From positions 124,001-188,000 of the forward strand of contig NZ_JAKGTH010000006.1 of assembly GCF_021568705.1 (NCBI RefSeq): a DNA stretch of 64,000 bases, given 5' to 3'. The position numbers and the translations under genes are program-made. Numbering within the stretch: position 1 is the stretch's first letter; each line of letters opens with the position of its first letter. Source of the stretch: Gillisia lutea. GTDB taxonomy: Bacteria > Bacteroidota > Bacteroidia > Flavobacteriales > Flavobacteriaceae. The notes below the pieces were generated by a model, which was given only the letters and a program-made list of their open reading frames with translations, had not been told where the DNA came from and searched no databases. Positions 28,922 to 39,421 of this stretch are shown piece by piece.

Positions 28922-28926
28922 TCTGT

Positions 28927-29454
28927 TTATTTATTATCTATTAATTTAATTTCAAGAGCCCCTGTATCGTATAAAAACTTTGAAAGCCCATCCACATCGT
29001 GATTCTCTGCATCAATCTCCATAAGGAAATGATCATCTGTAGTTCTTACATCTGGATTTTCAGCAGTTTTAAAAGGCCATATTCTACTTCTCATGTAGAA
29101 AGTGATCACCATAAGGTGAGCGGCAAAAAACACCGTTAATTCGAATATAATCGGCACAAATGCCGGAAGGTTTTGAAGAAAGCTGAAACTTGGTTTCCCA
29201 CCAATATCCTGTGGCCAGTCTTCAATCATGATAAAATTCATCATGGTAATTGCCACTGTCATTCCCACCAACCCATATAAGAAAGAAGCGATAGCCAATC
29301 TTGTTGGCGCAAGCCCCATTGCCTTATCTAGTCCGTGAACCGGGAAAGGTGTGTAAACTTCTGCAATATGATAACGGGCGTCACGTACTTGTTTTACAGC
29401 TTGCAACAGCAAATCGTCATCGGTATAAATAGCGTGTATAACTTTTGATGCCAT
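28927..29454 (-). CDS. actD: Alternative complex III subunit ActD (DUF3341)
   Basis: A 175-residue protein with two membrane helices (about 54-77 and 100-125) in a hairpin and soluble ends. The DUF3341 features HAIYTDDDLLLQAVKQVR and VYTPFPVHGLDKAMGL are clear. It packs against ActC and ActF in the membrane part of the complex. It lies 4 bp after actC. Confidence 0.95.
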   Translation of the reverse strand: MASKVIHAIYTDDDLLLQAVKQVRDARYHIAEVYTPFPVHGLDKAMGLAPTRLAIASFLYGLVGMTVAITMMNFIMIEDWPQDIGGKPSFSFLQNLPAFVPIIFELTVFFAAHLMVITFYMRSRIWPFKTAENPDVRTTDDHFLMEIDAENHDVDGLSKFLYDTGALEIKLIDNK

Positions 29455-29458
29455 CCTT

Positions 29459-31258
29459 CTAGTTATTATTATTAAGTTTAATTGCCTGAGCTACCCAATC
29501 TTCACTTTGTGTTGCTGGAGGGAAGTTCTCGATCACTTCATTCAACAATTCAAAATCTATCGATTGTAATTTGCTCACTTGTGCAAAAGTATATATTCCA
29601 ACTTGATGCAAACGCTGTTGCAACATTGGCCCTACAGCAGTAAGCTTTGTAAGATCATCTGCTGATTGCAATGCTGGATCGTAAGCTCCAATTCTTGCAA
29701 TCATTTGATCAAGTTGATCCTTCTGAACTTCCGAAGAAACCAGACCATCAGCATTTACAGTAGCTTCATGTTCTCCTGTGGAATTCAATGTATCATCTTG
29801 CATTTTATTATGAAGACCTTCAGCAGTATTTGCACTTGGCTCTCTTACCACAACATTACGGTGATCTACATGGTCCCCATGTTCAGCACGCAGCATTTTG
29901 TATTTAGCACCTGAAGATTTCAGAATAGTTTTTACTTCTGCCTGTGCAATTACAGGGAAACTTCTAGCATATAACAAGAACAATACAAAGAAGAATCCAA
30001 TAGTTCCAATGAAAATTCCAATATCAACAAAAGTTGGAGAGAACATCGTCCATGAAGATGGCAAGTAATCTCTGTGTAATGAAGTTACAATAATTACAAA
30101 ACGCTCGAACCACATCCCAATGTTCACTATAATAGAGATAAAGAAAGAGAACATGATACTTCTTCTCAATTTAGGGAACCACATGAACTGCGGAGAGAAA
30201 ACGTTACACGTCATCATTGCCCAATATGCCCACCAGTAAGGTCCGGTTGCTCGGTTCAAGAAAGCATATTGCTCATACTCTACTCCAGAGTACCAAGCGA
30301 TAAATAATTCGGTAATATAAGCACATCCAACAATAGAACCAGTAATCATGATTACTATGTTCATTAATTCAATATGCTGAATGGTAATATAATCTTCTAG
30401 ATTAGAAACTTTACGCATGATAATCAACAAGGTGTTCACCATGGCGAATCCTGAGAATACCGCTCCTGCAACGAAGTAAGGAGGGAAGATGGTGGTATGC
30501 CATCCAGGAATTACAGAAGTTGCAAAGTCAAAAGATACAATCGTGTGTACAGAAAGTACCAAAGGAGTTGCTAAACCAGCAAGTACTAAAGAAACTTCTT
30601 CAAAACGCTGCCAGTCTTTAGCTCTACCGCTCCATCCAAAACTCAAGATCCCGTAGATTCTCTTTTGAAAAGGCTTTACAGCTCTATCACGTATCATGGC
30701 AAAATCAGGAAGTAAACCTGTCCACCAGAACACTAATGATACAGATAAATATGTTGATATCGCGAATACGTCCCAAAGTAATGGAGAGTTAAAATTAACC
30801 CATAACGATCCAAATTGGTTAGGAATAGGAAGTACCCAATATGCTAACCATGGACGCCCCATGTGAATAATTGGGAACAATCCAGCCTGCATTACAGAAA
30901 AAATTGTCATCGCCTCTGCAGAACGGTTAATAGCCATTCTCCATTTTTGACGGAATAAAAGCAATACAGCAGAAATAAGAGTTCCTGCGTGCCCGATACC
31001 TACCCACCAAACGAAGTTGGTAATATCCCAGGCCCAGCCTACGGTTTTATTCAATCCCCAGGTACCAATACCGGTAGAAACAGTGTAAATTATACAGCCT
31101 AACCCCCAAAGAAAAGCAATAAGGGAAATAGAAAAAACTATCCACCATGATTTATTGGCCTTTCCTTCAACCGGTGCAGCCACATCTATGGTTACATCGT
31201 GATAGGTCTTATCTCCGGTAACTAAAGGCTTTCGTATAGGTGCTTCGTAATGAGACAT
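29459..31258 (-). CDS. actC: Alternative complex III subunit ActC (NrfD-like) with C-terminal helix-hairpin-helix extension
   Basis: A 599-residue protein. Residues about 1-450 form the NrfD/PsrC-like core with about ten membrane helices and motifs such as WWVGIGHAGTLIS and PIIHMGRPW, which form the quinol-binding region. After about residue 450 follows a soluble, acidic tail, and residues about 535-597 (DLTKLTAVGPMLQQRLHQVG, then YTFAQVSKL, and EDWVAQAIKL) look like the helix-hairpin-helix fold found at the C-terminus of some ribosomal L21 and NuoE-like proteins. Most ActC proteins stop near the end of the membrane core. Confidence 0.95.
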   Translation of the reverse strand: MSHYEAPIRKPLVTGDKTYHDVTIDVAAPVEGKANKSWWIVFSISLIAFLWGLGCIIYTVSTGIGTWGLNKTVGWAWDITNFVWWVGIGHAGTLISAVLLLFRQKWRMAINRSAEAMTIFSVMQAGLFPIIHMGRPWLAYWVLPIPNQFGSLWVNFNSPLLWDVFAISTYLSVSLVFWWTGLLPDFAMIRDRAVKPFQKRIYGILSFGWSGRAKDWQRFEEVSLVLAGLATPLVLSVHTIVSFDFATSVIPGWHTTIFPPYFVAGAVFSGFAMVNTLLIIMRKVSNLEDYITIQHIELMNIVIMITGSIVGCAYITELFIAWYSGVEYEQYAFLNRATGPYWWAYWAMMTCNVFSPQFMWFPKLRRSIMFSFFISIIVNIGMWFERFVIIVTSLHRDYLPSSWTMFSPTFVDIGIFIGTIGFFFVLFLLYARSFPVIAQAEVKTILKSSGAKYKMLRAEHGDHVDHRNVVVREPSANTAEGLHNKMQDDTLNSTGEHEATVNADGLVSSEVQKDQLDQMIARIGAYDPALQSADDLTKLTAVGPMLQQRLHQVGIYTFAQVSKLQSIDFELLNEVIENFPPATQSEDWVAQAIKLNNNN

Positions 31259-31296
31259 ATCCTTTTATAATTGATTCTTTAATTATTTACTTGTTG

Positions 31297-34200
31297 TTAT
31301 ACTTCTGAAGTATTTCTTATTTTGGTCTGATACATCACATTAGGCTTAGTACCTACCGACTCCAATAAGTGATACATTCTTTTATCCTCTTTCTCCTTAA
31401 CGATTTTAGCAGACTTGTCATTCACATCCCCAAACACCATCGCACCTTTATCACAAGCTGCAGAACATGCTGTATGGAATTCACCATCTTCTATAACTCT
31501 ACCATCACGCTTGGCATCAAGAATAGTTTTCTGTGTTTTTTGCATACACATAGAACATTTTTCCATCACCCCTCTTGAACGTACGGTTACATCAGGATTC
31601 AATACCATTCTTCCTAGATCGTTATTCATATGATAATCGAACTCATCATTTTTAGCATAGTTGAACCAGTTAAAACGACGCACTTTATAAGGACAGTTGT
31701 TAGCACAATATCTTGTACCTACACATCTGTTATAGATCATCTGATTTTGACCCTGGCGACCATGAGAAGTTGCCGCTACCGGACATACTGTTTCACAAGG
31801 CGCGTGGTTACAGTGCTGACACATTACAGGCTGGAATACTACTTCCGGATTATCTGAAGGACGCTCTAATTCTCCAAATTCAGATAAAGAACTAGACAAA
31901 CCTGCAATAGCTTCTTTCTTTTCTACATCACCAGTAAAACTGTCTTGAGAAGAGTAATATCTATCGATACGCAACCAGTGCATATCTCTGGATTTTCTAA
32001 CTTCTTCCTTACCAACTACAGGTACATTATTCTCAGAGTGACAAGCAATTACACAAGCACCACATCCTGTACAAGCATTTAGATCGATAGAAAGATTGAA
32101 ATGATGCCCCACCTCTCTATCAAAGCTTTCCCAAAGATCTACCTCTGGTGAAGTAACAGGAGTTTCCATATGGTTCAAAGAAACCTCAGGAACCTTGTTC
32201 CACTCATGCTTATCTTTAGTATTGAAGATCTCTAAAGTGGTTTCCTTTATAATATCTCCTCTACCCATTAAAGTATTTTGCAACTGAACACATGCAAATT
32301 CATGTACCCCTGAAGCTTTTTCTATACTTACATTTTGAACGGAAGTTAAATTCTTATAAAGAGGGTAGGCATTCACACCAACTTGCATCTCTTTTTGAAC
32401 AGCTTCCTTTTTACCATAACCCAAAGCAAGACCCACAGAGCCCTTAGCTTGACCTGGCTGGATGATGACTGGAACATTCTCCACAACAACACCGTCCATT
32501 TTTACATTTACATAACTCCCATTTAGCGCTCCGTCGGCAACATTTTCATTTACTAAATCTAAGGCATCTGCATCAGCTTTAGAAATAGTTAAGTAGTTAT
32601 CCCATGAAGCTCTGGTAATAGGGTCTGGCATCTCTTGCAACCACGGGTTGTTAGCCTGCTGACCATCACCCATAGACACCTTTGTATAAAGCGTAAGCTC
32701 CATACCTTTATTTTCAGCGTTTGCAGAAAGATTTCTTGCAGCCGTACTAGCATCAACTAAAGAACCAGTAGCAGCACTCTCTGAAACAGCCGGTGAAGTT
32801 CCTTCAAACACACCATCATGCAATGCCTCATTCCAAGCACCAGAAGCTAAAGTAGCATTCCAGGTTTGCTTGATATATTCGTAGTAAGAAGTGTCATTTC
32901 CACTCCATTTCAATAAACATTCTTGAAATTGTCTAGTATCAAACAGAGGTCTGATAGTAGGCTGCATCAAGCTGAAATTATTCTTTGTAAACTGAATATC
33001 ACCCCAACTCTCCAAATAATGAGGAGTAGCAGCAACATATTTACAAAGCTTAGCTGTTTCATCCTCTTTCATAGAAAAAGCGATAGAAACTTCAATATTT
33101 TTTAATGCTTCTGAAAATTCCTTTGCATCTGGCAGGCTATAAGCTGGATTAACACCAGCAAACATCACAGCACCAACATTTCCAGATTTCAGATCAGCTA
33201 CAAGTTTTCCAACCGCTGCAGCATCACCCTGACGTATCATTCTAGGATTAGCCGTATCGATAACCTGACTGTTCAAAGCTTCGTTTATAGCAAGCACTAA
33301 TGTTTGAGCATCGGTATCAGGTAAGCCGGTTACCACTACCGCCTTACTACCAGCTTTTCTTAGTTGCGCTGCTGCTTTCACAACCGCATCATCTATATAA
33401 GCAGGAAGCTTACTTGTAGAAGAACCTCCAACAATATACCCGTACAAACCAGCCAACACAGCTCTTTGCTGAGATGGAGTTGAAGGAACACGCTTATCGG
33501 CATTTGCACCTGATAATGACATATTCGCCTCGAACTGGATATGACGAGACATTTTTCCATTTTTAGGAACTCGTGATTTAGCATAACCCGCATCAAAACC
33601 TCCCCCATGCCAATCACCTAAGAAATCTGCACCAACAGAAACTATCGTCTCAGCTTTAGAAAAATCGTAATTCGCCAAAGCTCTAACACCATATTTGGCT
33701 TGAAAAGCATTAAGCGCAGCATCTTCAGAAACCGCATCGTACACTACATGGCGAACATTAGGGTATTTAGAAGAAAAATCGTTTATTAACTTAGAAGTAG
33801 ATGGGCTCGCAAATGTTTGAGTTACCAGCAATATTTCTCCTGATGCATTTTGCAATGCTCCCCCTACTTGTTTATCAAACTCCTCCCAAGAAACGTTTTG
33901 ACCTTTCACCATTGGGCGCTTCACTCGTTTGCTATCATATAAAGATAACACAGAAGCATTCACCCTAGCATTAGCCCCACCTCTGGAAGTAGAAATAACA
34001 TTATTATCAATCTTAACAGGACGACCCTCACGCGTTTTAACCAACACGCTAGTAAAATCGAACCCATCAGCTATAGTGGTTGCATAATAGTTTGCAACAC
34101 CCGGAACTATACGCTCAGGTTGCACCACATATGGGATTGACTTAATTACAGGACCCTCACAAGCAGCAAGAGAAGCTGCAGCAGTACTAAAACCAACATA

Positions 34201-34371
34201 CTTCAAGAAATCACGACGCGTAGTAGACGATGTACTTAGAGAATCCTTATCCCCCAAAAACTCGTCATTCGGAATTTCTTCTGCAAATTCATTCTGTTGG
34301 AGCGCCTCAACAATAGAGCTATTTTCTTTTAGCTCTTCAACACTTTTCCAGTATTTCTTGTTTGATGACAT
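31297..34371 (-). CDS. actB: Alternative complex III subunit ActB, molybdopterin-fold plus iron-sulfur protein
   Basis: A 1024-residue protein. Near the N-terminus lies an internal Tat-like signal (TRRDFLKYVGFS, R52-R53) followed by a lipobox-like LAAC (C71), preceded by a ~50-residue leader that is typical of ActB. The middle (about 80-700) is the molybdopterin oxidoreductase fold without cofactor. The end (about 760-1000) carries four cysteine clusters (CTGCGACVIAC, CQHCNHAPCETVC, CVGTRYCANNC, CSMCMQK), giving three 4Fe-4S and one 3Fe-4S clusters by analogy with known ACIII. Confidence 0.97.
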   Translation of the reverse strand: MSSNKKYWKSVEELKENSSIVEALQQNEFAEEIPNDEFLGDKDSLSTSSTTRRDFLKYVGFSTAAASLAACEGPVIKSIPYVVQPERIVPGVANYYATTIADGFDFTSVLVKTREGRPVKIDNNVISTSRGGANARVNASVLSLYDSKRVKRPMVKGQNVSWEEFDKQVGGALQNASGEILLVTQTFASPSTSKLINDFSSKYPNVRHVVYDAVSEDAALNAFQAKYGVRALANYDFSKAETIVSVGADFLGDWHGGGFDAGYAKSRVPKNGKMSRHIQFEANMSLSGANADKRVPSTPSQQRAVLAGLYGYIVGGSSTSKLPAYIDDAVVKAAAQLRKAGSKAVVVTGLPDTDAQTLVLAINEALNSQVIDTANPRMIRQGDAAAVGKLVADLKSGNVGAVMFAGVNPAYSLPDAKEFSEALKNIEVSIAFSMKEDETAKLCKYVAATPHYLESWGDIQFTKNNFSLMQPTIRPLFDTRQFQECLLKWSGNDTSYYEYIKQTWNATLASGAWNEALHDGVFEGTSPAVSESAATGSLVDASTAARNLSANAENKGMELTLYTKVSMGDGQQANNPWLQEMPDPITRASWDNYLTISKADADALDLVNENVADGALNGSYVNVKMDGVVVENVPVIIQPGQAKGSVGLALGYGKKEAVQKEMQVGVNAYPLYKNLTSVQNVSIEKASGVHEFACVQLQNTLMGRGDIIKETTLEIFNTKDKHEWNKVPEVSLNHMETPVTSPEVDLWESFDREVGHHFNLSIDLNACTGCGACVIACHSENNVPVVGKEEVRKSRDMHWLRIDRYYSSQDSFTGDVEKKEAIAGLSSSLSEFGELERPSDNPEVVFQPVMCQHCNHAPCETVCPVAATSHGRQGQNQMIYNRCVGTRYCANNCPYKVRRFNWFNYAKNDEFDYHMNNDLGRMVLNPDVTVRSRGVMEKCSMCMQKTQKTILDAKRDGRVIEDGEFHTACSAACDKGAMVFGDVNDKSAKIVKEKEDKRMYHLLESVGTKPNVMYQTKIRNTSEV

Positions 34372-34430
34372 ATATATCTAGATATTAACTTCTTTATTAA
34401 TAACCCACCTAAGCAGGCTCAACTTTTTTA

Positions 34431-35771
34431 TTAGTAGTGACATTTACCACATTCCAAACCACCTAGTTGAGCAGCTGTAAGCTCTTCAACTCCGTATTTT
34501 TTAGAAAGTTCGTCGTGAATTTTTTCGTAGTACTCATTCCCCTCGATCTTCACATTGGTCTCACGGTGACAATTAATACACCATCCCATTGTTAAAGGAG
34601 CATTTTGATACACCACTTCCATCTCTTGAATCGGACCATGACATTTCTGACACTCCACACCAGCAACAGTTACGTGTTGAGAGTGATTGAAATATGCAAA
34701 ATCAGGCAAATTATGTATCCTAACCCATTTCACTGGCTTAGTCTCGCCAGTATATGATTGTGAAGCAGGATCCCATCCGGTAGCATCATATAATTTCTGA
34801 ATTTCCTTATCGTAAAACTCTTTTGAATGATCTTCTGTTGCAGTAGATTCAGCAACCTCACCAATAGATTTATGACAGTTCATACAAACATTTAAAGAAG
34901 GAATTCCTGAAGTTTTTGAAGTTCTTGCAGAAGAGTGACAATACTTACACTCTATTTGATTATCCCCAGCATGAATTCTGTGTGAATAATGAATTGGCTG
35001 AATTGGCTGATAGCCTTGATCCACCCCTACCTGCATAAAGAACCCATATATAAAGTATCCACTAGCCAAAAGAACAATCACCGCAGTCACCAATACTAAA
35101 AATTGATTCTGAACAAAAGATTTCCAAATTGGAGTTCCTTTTTCCTTTACCGGCAATTCCACCCCACTAGCAACAGCAAACTTCCTTAAAGTTTTATTAA
35201 CCAAGAATAAAATCACAAGAAGCATCACCAATACAAAAGCAAGGATCGCTAAAATAAGATTATTAGACACTCCCCCGCCTGCTGATTCATCTCCTTGAGC
35301 CGTAGCTCCAGTCGCCGCTGCCGGCGCTTCTGGTTTTGGCTGCTCAACGTAAGCAAGAATATCACTAATATCAGCATCCGACAATTGCGGGAATGCAGGC
35401 ATCGCTGTTTTATTATACTCCTCATAAATCGCAACCGCTTTAGGATCACCCGATGCGATTTTAGCCGCAGAATTATGAATCCACGAAGTCAACCACTCTC
35501 TATCATGTTTATCGGTCACCCCATGAAGAGCCGGCCCAATAGATTTAGAGTATGGCTTATGACAGGCAGCACATAAGGAGTTGAACAACGATTTTCCATT
35601 TGCAGGATCACCCAGGTCCGATCCAGATGCTGCAGCAGCATCCTGCGATTGTACCTCCCCTGCCGGAACAGGTTCATCTTGCGCGAATGTTAATGTTGTA
35701 AATGAAAGCAGGAACACTGCACTTAAAAGCAGTAGTCTTGAAGTTGAATGGCGGAATTTCACCTTTTTCAT
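34431..35771 (-). CDS. actA: Alternative complex III subunit ActA, monoheme-pentaheme cytochrome c fusion
   Basis: A 446-residue protein with a signal peptide (about 1-30). A class I cytochrome c domain comes first (CAACH at 67-71, with AMPAFPQLSD carrying the Met ligand), then two membrane helices (about 172-193 and 224-246), then the pentaheme ActA domain with CKYCH, CMNCH, CQKCH, CINCH and CGKCH. That makes six heme sites rather than five. It starts the operon; a -7 box lies at 35874-35881. The fused monoheme domain might act as the electron exit toward coxB. Confidence 0.95.
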   Translation of the reverse strand: MKKVKFRHSTSRLLLLSAVFLLSFTTLTFAQDEPVPAGEVQSQDAAAASGSDLGDPANGKSLFNSLCAACHKPYSKSIGPALHGVTDKHDREWLTSWIHNSAAKIASGDPKAVAIYEEYNKTAMPAFPQLSDADISDILAYVEQPKPEAPAAATGATAQGDESAGGGVSNNLILAILAFVLVMLLVILFLVNKTLRKFAVASGVELPVKEKGTPIWKSFVQNQFLVLVTAVIVLLASGYFIYGFFMQVGVDQGYQPIQPIHYSHRIHAGDNQIECKYCHSSARTSKTSGIPSLNVCMNCHKSIGEVAESTATEDHSKEFYDKEIQKLYDATGWDPASQSYTGETKPVKWVRIHNLPDFAYFNHSQHVTVAGVECQKCHGPIQEMEVVYQNAPLTMGWCINCHRETNVKIEGNEYYEKIHDELSKKYGVEELTAAQLGGLECGKCHY

Positions 35772-35873
35772 ATTATAAGTTGAATTAACGTCTTGTGTTT
35801 GGCACGATATTTTATGAGTACATTAAAATAATCTACACACTAAAAAGCATATCGAACCCCTAAAATTCAGCGA

Positions 35874-35881
35874 CAAAAGTA
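35874..35881 (-). promoter_or_regulatory. Putative promoter -7 box for the act-cox operon
   Basis: TACTTTTG on the minus strand matches TAnnTTTG, about 100 bp before the actA start. The -33 position reads TTTC. This would give a leader of nearly 100 nt. No other good box lies between it and the gene. Confidence 0.4.
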
Positions 35882-36003
35882 ACACTTAAAGTCGATTTTA
35901 GAAATGTTGCAGAAGTGTTAACACATAATTTATAATTGTTCTAAATAATAAATTTCGCTGGTTTTAGTTATTTAATTTTACTTTTACACCAAACCTTTTT
36001 GAA

Positions 36004-36396
36004 ATGAGAATATTAAAAATAAAAGATTGCATTTTACTCGGTATTTTATCGGTTGCAATTCACCAGACAAGTTCTGCCCAAAACGGAAATATAAACATTC
36101 AGCAAGACGAATCTATCCCAGAATTGATGAATTTGAAGTCGGAAATGACAAAAGACGGTAAATTGGGAGAGCGATATAGAATACAATTATACTACGGAGA
36201 TAACAATACCGCCAGTAATGTAATCAAAGATTTTAGATCTAAATACACGGAATGGCCCTCTGCGATTATCTATGAGACTCCAAACTACAAAGTATGGATA
36301 GGAAATTTCAGAAACCGATTAGAAGCCGACAGAGCCTTATTAAAATTGAAAGGTGATTTCCCAGCAGCCTTTATCCCTAAACCACAAAGAGGTTAA
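36004..36396 (+). CDS. Exported SPOR-domain protein
   Basis: A 130-residue protein with a signal peptide (about 1-25, ending SSA-Q) and a SPOR-like domain over roughly residues 55-125 (YRIQLYYGD, the YKVWIGNFRNRLEADRALLKLKG block, FPAAFIPKP). SPOR domains bind denuded glycan strands of peptidoglycan, usually at division sites. It stands alone, divergent from actA and convergent with infB, with a shared terminator downstream. Short single-SPOR proteins of this kind are common in Bacteroidota; the specific role is unknown. Confidence 0.85.
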   Translation: MRILKIKDCILLGILSVAIHQTSSAQNGNINIQQDESIPELMNLKSEMTKDGKLGERYRIQLYYGDNNTASNVIKDFRSKYTEWPSAIIYETPNYKVWIGNFRNRLEADRALLKLKGDFPAAFIPKPQRG

Positions 36397-36410
36397 GATC
36401 TTATTATTAT

Positions 36411-36453
36411 AAAAAAGAAGAGGCTGCATTAATAATGCAGCCTCTTCTTTTTT
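36411..36453. terminator. Bidirectional terminator between the SPOR gene and infB
   Basis: A very long stem (about 20 bp: AAAAAGAAGAGGCTGCATT paired with its complement) around a 3-nt loop, with A-run and T-run on either side, so it can end transcription from both convergent genes. Confidence 0.9.
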
Positions 36454-36469
36454 ATAAATGTATGCGAAA

Positions 36470-39358
36470 TTATTTTTTCATCTTCTTTTTCACAGCAACT
36501 TCCTGGTATCCTTCTATAACATCACCTTCTTTTATGTCGTTATAGTTCTTCACCTGCATACCACAATCATATCCTTTAGAAACTTCCTTAACATCATCTT
36601 TAAATCTCTTAAGCGACGCTAATTCACCGGTATAAATAACTACACCATCTCTAATTAATCGAATACCATTGTTTCTAAATATCTTACCGGATGTAACCAT
36701 ACATCCTGCAATAGTACCAATTTTAGATATCTTGAAGGTTTCTCTAATCTCAGCTGTACCTGTGATCTCTTCTTTCATTTCAGGAGATAACATTCCTTCC
36801 ATTGCATCTCTAAGATCGTTGATAGCATCATAGATAATAGAATACATTCTGATATCTATCTCTTCCTTATCTGCTATAGTTCTAGCATTTCCGGCCGGCC
36901 TTACATTAAATCCAATAATAACGGCATCAGAAGCAGAAGCTAACAATACGTCACTTTCGGTAATTGGACCAACACCCTTATGTATAATATTTACTTGAAT
37001 TTCTTCAGTAGAAAGTTTCTGGAAGCTATCTGTAAGCGCTTCAACAGATCCATCAACATCACCTTTAAGGATAATATTGATTTCTTTAAAGTCACCAAGA
37101 GCAATACGTCTACCAATTTCATCAAGTGTGATATGACGTTGCGTTCTAACCGATTGCTCTCTTTGCAATTGGGTACGTTTCGCAGCTATATCTTTAGCTT
37201 CACGCTCATCAAGCATCACCTTGAACTTATCCCCGGCTTGTGGCGCACCATCGAGACCAAGAATAGAAACAGGAGTAGACGGGCCAGCAACTTTTACATC
37301 ATGCCCTCTTTCGTCCTGCATAGCCTTCACTTTACCACTATGTCTTCCTGCAAGAACATAATCCCCAATTTTTAGAGATCCTTCCTGAACAAGGATAGTA
37401 GAAACATATCCACGACCTTTATCCAAGAATGCTTCAACAACAGTACCTTTTGCAGGCTTATTTGGATTAGCTTGCAATTCTAAAATTTCAGCCTCCAATA
37501 ATACTTTCTCCAACAATTCTTTTACACCCAAACCTGTTTTAGCTGAAATATCGTGAGACTGAATTTTACCTCCCCAATCTTCAACAAGCAAGTTCATAGC
37601 TGCAAGTTTTTCTTTTATCTTTTCAGGATTTGCGGTTGGCAGATCCGATTTGTTAATCGCAAATACAATTGGCACTCCCGCAGCCTGTGCGTGAGAGATC
37701 GCTTCCTTAGTTTGCGGCATCACATCATCATCGGCAGCAATTACAATAATTGCAATATCAGTAACCTGAGCACCCCTTGCACGCATCGCTGTAAAGGCTT
37801 CGTGACCAGGAGTATCTAAGAATGCTATTTTTTGACCGTTTTCAAGTTCTACACCATAAGCCCCGATGTGCTGGGTAATACCACCGCTTTCTCCTGCGAT
37901 AACATTTTCTTTACGAACATAATCCAATAAAGACGTCTTCCCGTGATCTACGTGACCCATTACGGTTACAATAGGAGCTCTTGACACTAAATCTTCCGGA
38001 CGATCTTCCTCTTCTTCTGTAGCCTCTTCAATGTCTGCAGATACAAATTCTACTTCGTAATCGAATTCACTTGCAACAATTGATAATGTTTCAGCATCAA
38101 GACGCTGATTCATTGTTACCATCATTCCAAGAGACATACATGCAGAGATAATTTTTGTTACCGGCACATCCATCATAGTAGCAATTTCACTAACAGTTAC
38201 AAATTCAGTAACCTTTAAGATCTTACTGTCTGATTCTTGTTTTGCGATATCATCATCCGTTCTCTGACGGTGTTGATCTCTTTTATCTCTTCTATATTTA
38301 GCCCCTTTTCCTTTTCCGGATTTACCCTGAAGCTTTTCTAAGGTTTCTCTTACTTGTTTTTGTACTTCTTCTTCGCTTGGCTCTTCTTTAACGATTGGAG
38401 TACGAGAAGGTTTTTTACCACCACGAGCACCTTTAAAGTTGCCACCAGTTGCAGCTCCTGTAGAAGGAGCTCCTTTTACGTCTTTGCTAATTCGGCGACG
38501 ACGTTTTTTGCGTTTATCTGCATCACTACCTGCTGCAGGTTTTTTCTCATCCTTCTTTTTAACTGGTTTTTTAAACTGAGAAAGATCAATTTTCTCACCA
38601 GTAAAACTAGGACCGCTAAGCTTAGCGTACTTTGTTTTTATAGTATCAGACTCTTCTGATTTCCCAGCTGAAGCTTCTTCAGTTTTTTCAGAATCAGCAG
38701 GAACTGCTTCCTTCTTAGCTTCAACCTCTTTCTCTGCCTGAGCAGCAGGTTTTTCAACTGCTTCTTTTTCAGCAGCTGCAGGTTTAGCATCAGCCACAGG
38801 CTTCACCTCTTCAGGCTTATCTTTAGCTACCGGTGCCTCTTCCTTCTTAGCTTCAACCTCTTTAGAAACCTCAGGCTGCTTTTGCTCAGCAACCTCTTCT
38901 TTCTTCGGTGAATCTACTGGTTTTTCAACCGTTTCTGGAGCCTTCTCAGTTTCCTGTTTTGGAGCTTCTTCTTTAATTTCAGGAGTTTTATCTGAAGGCT
39001 TTTTATCTAAATCGATCTTACCAACTTGTTTTGGACCCTCCAACTTAGCTTTAGCACTTATAACTTCCTGCTTCTTTTGCTCCGCTTTGCGCTTATCATC
39101 CAATTCTTTCTCACGAGCTAAACGCAACTCCTCCTTCTCTTTGCGTTTCTCCTCACCAACTTCTTTAGACGCTACCTTTTTATTCTTATCAGTTTGAAAC
39201 TGATCGTATAAAACTTTGTAAACGTTCTCAGAAATTTTTGTGGTAGGACGCGCTTCTATTTCGTGACCTTTGGAACTTAAAAATTCCACAGCACGATCTA
39301 GCGAAATATTGAATTCACGTAGTACCTTGTTTAATCGCAATGTTTTTGCTTCAGCCAT
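36470..39358 (-). CDS. infB: Translation initiation factor IF-2
   Basis: A 962-residue protein. The first ~400 residues hold an IF2_N-type start ([19 protein letters not shown]) and a long Lys/Glu/Ala/Pro-rich low-complexity linker. The GTPase follows with G1 [10 protein letters not shown]3 DTPGHEAF and G4 NKSD, then domains II-IV ending [20 protein letters not shown]. It places initiator tRNA on the 30S subunit. It is the last gene of rimP-nusA-infB, the conserved order, 63 bp after nusA. Confidence 0.98.
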   Translation of the reverse strand: MAEAKTLRLNKVLREFNISLDRAVEFLSSKGHEIEARPTTKISENVYKVLYDQFQTDKNKKVASKEVGEEKRKEKEELRLAREKELDDKRKAEQKKQEVISAKAKLEGPKQVGKIDLDKKPSDKTPEIKEEAPKQETEKAPETVEKPVDSPKKEEVAEQKQPEVSKEVEAKKEEAPVAKDKPEEVKPVADAKPAAAEKEAVEKPAAQAEKEVEAKKEAVPADSEKTEEASAGKSEESDTIKTKYAKLSGPSFTGEKIDLSQFKKPVKKKDEKKPAAGSDADKRKKRRRRISKDVKGAPSTGAATGGNFKGARGGKKPSRTPIVKEEPSEEEVQKQVRETLEKLQGKSGKGKGAKYRRDKRDQHRQRTDDDIAKQESDSKILKVTEFVTVSEIATMMDVPVTKIISACMSLGMMVTMNQRLDAETLSIVASEFDYEVEFVSADIEEATEEEEDRPEDLVSRAPIVTVMGHVDHGKTSLLDYVRKENVIAGESGGITQHIGAYGVELENGQKIAFLDTPGHEAFTAMRARGAQVTDIAIIVIAADDDVMPQTKEAISHAQAAGVPIVFAINKSDLPTANPEKIKEKLAAMNLLVEDWGGKIQSHDISAKTGLGVKELLEKVLLEAEILELQANPNKPAKGTVVEAFLDKGRGYVSTILVQEGSLKIGDYVLAGRHSGKVKAMQDERGHDVKVAGPSTPVSILGLDGAPQAGDKFKVMLDEREAKDIAAKRTQLQREQSVRTQRHITLDEIGRRIALGDFKEINIILKGDVDGSVEALTDSFQKLSTEEIQVNIIHKGVGPITESDVLLASASDAVIIGFNVRPAGNARTIADKEEIDIRMYSIIYDAINDLRDAMEGMLSPEMKEEITGTAEIRETFKISKIGTIAGCMVTSGKIFRNNGIRLIRDGVVIYTGELASLKRFKDDVKEVSKGYDCGMQVKNYNDIKEGDVIEGYQEVAVKKKMKK

Positions 39359-39421
39359 AAATTGCCCTCTAAATTAACCTCTTAAAATTATTATTATTTG
39401 CTTCTAAAATAAAAACAAATA

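Noticed and set aside
33393-33617. 74-residue frame inside actB
   Set aside because: An out-of-frame shadow of actB on the same strand.
36980-37375. 131-residue plus-strand open frame
   Set aside because: Antisense to the GTPase and later domains of infB; low-complexity composition and no recognisable domain.
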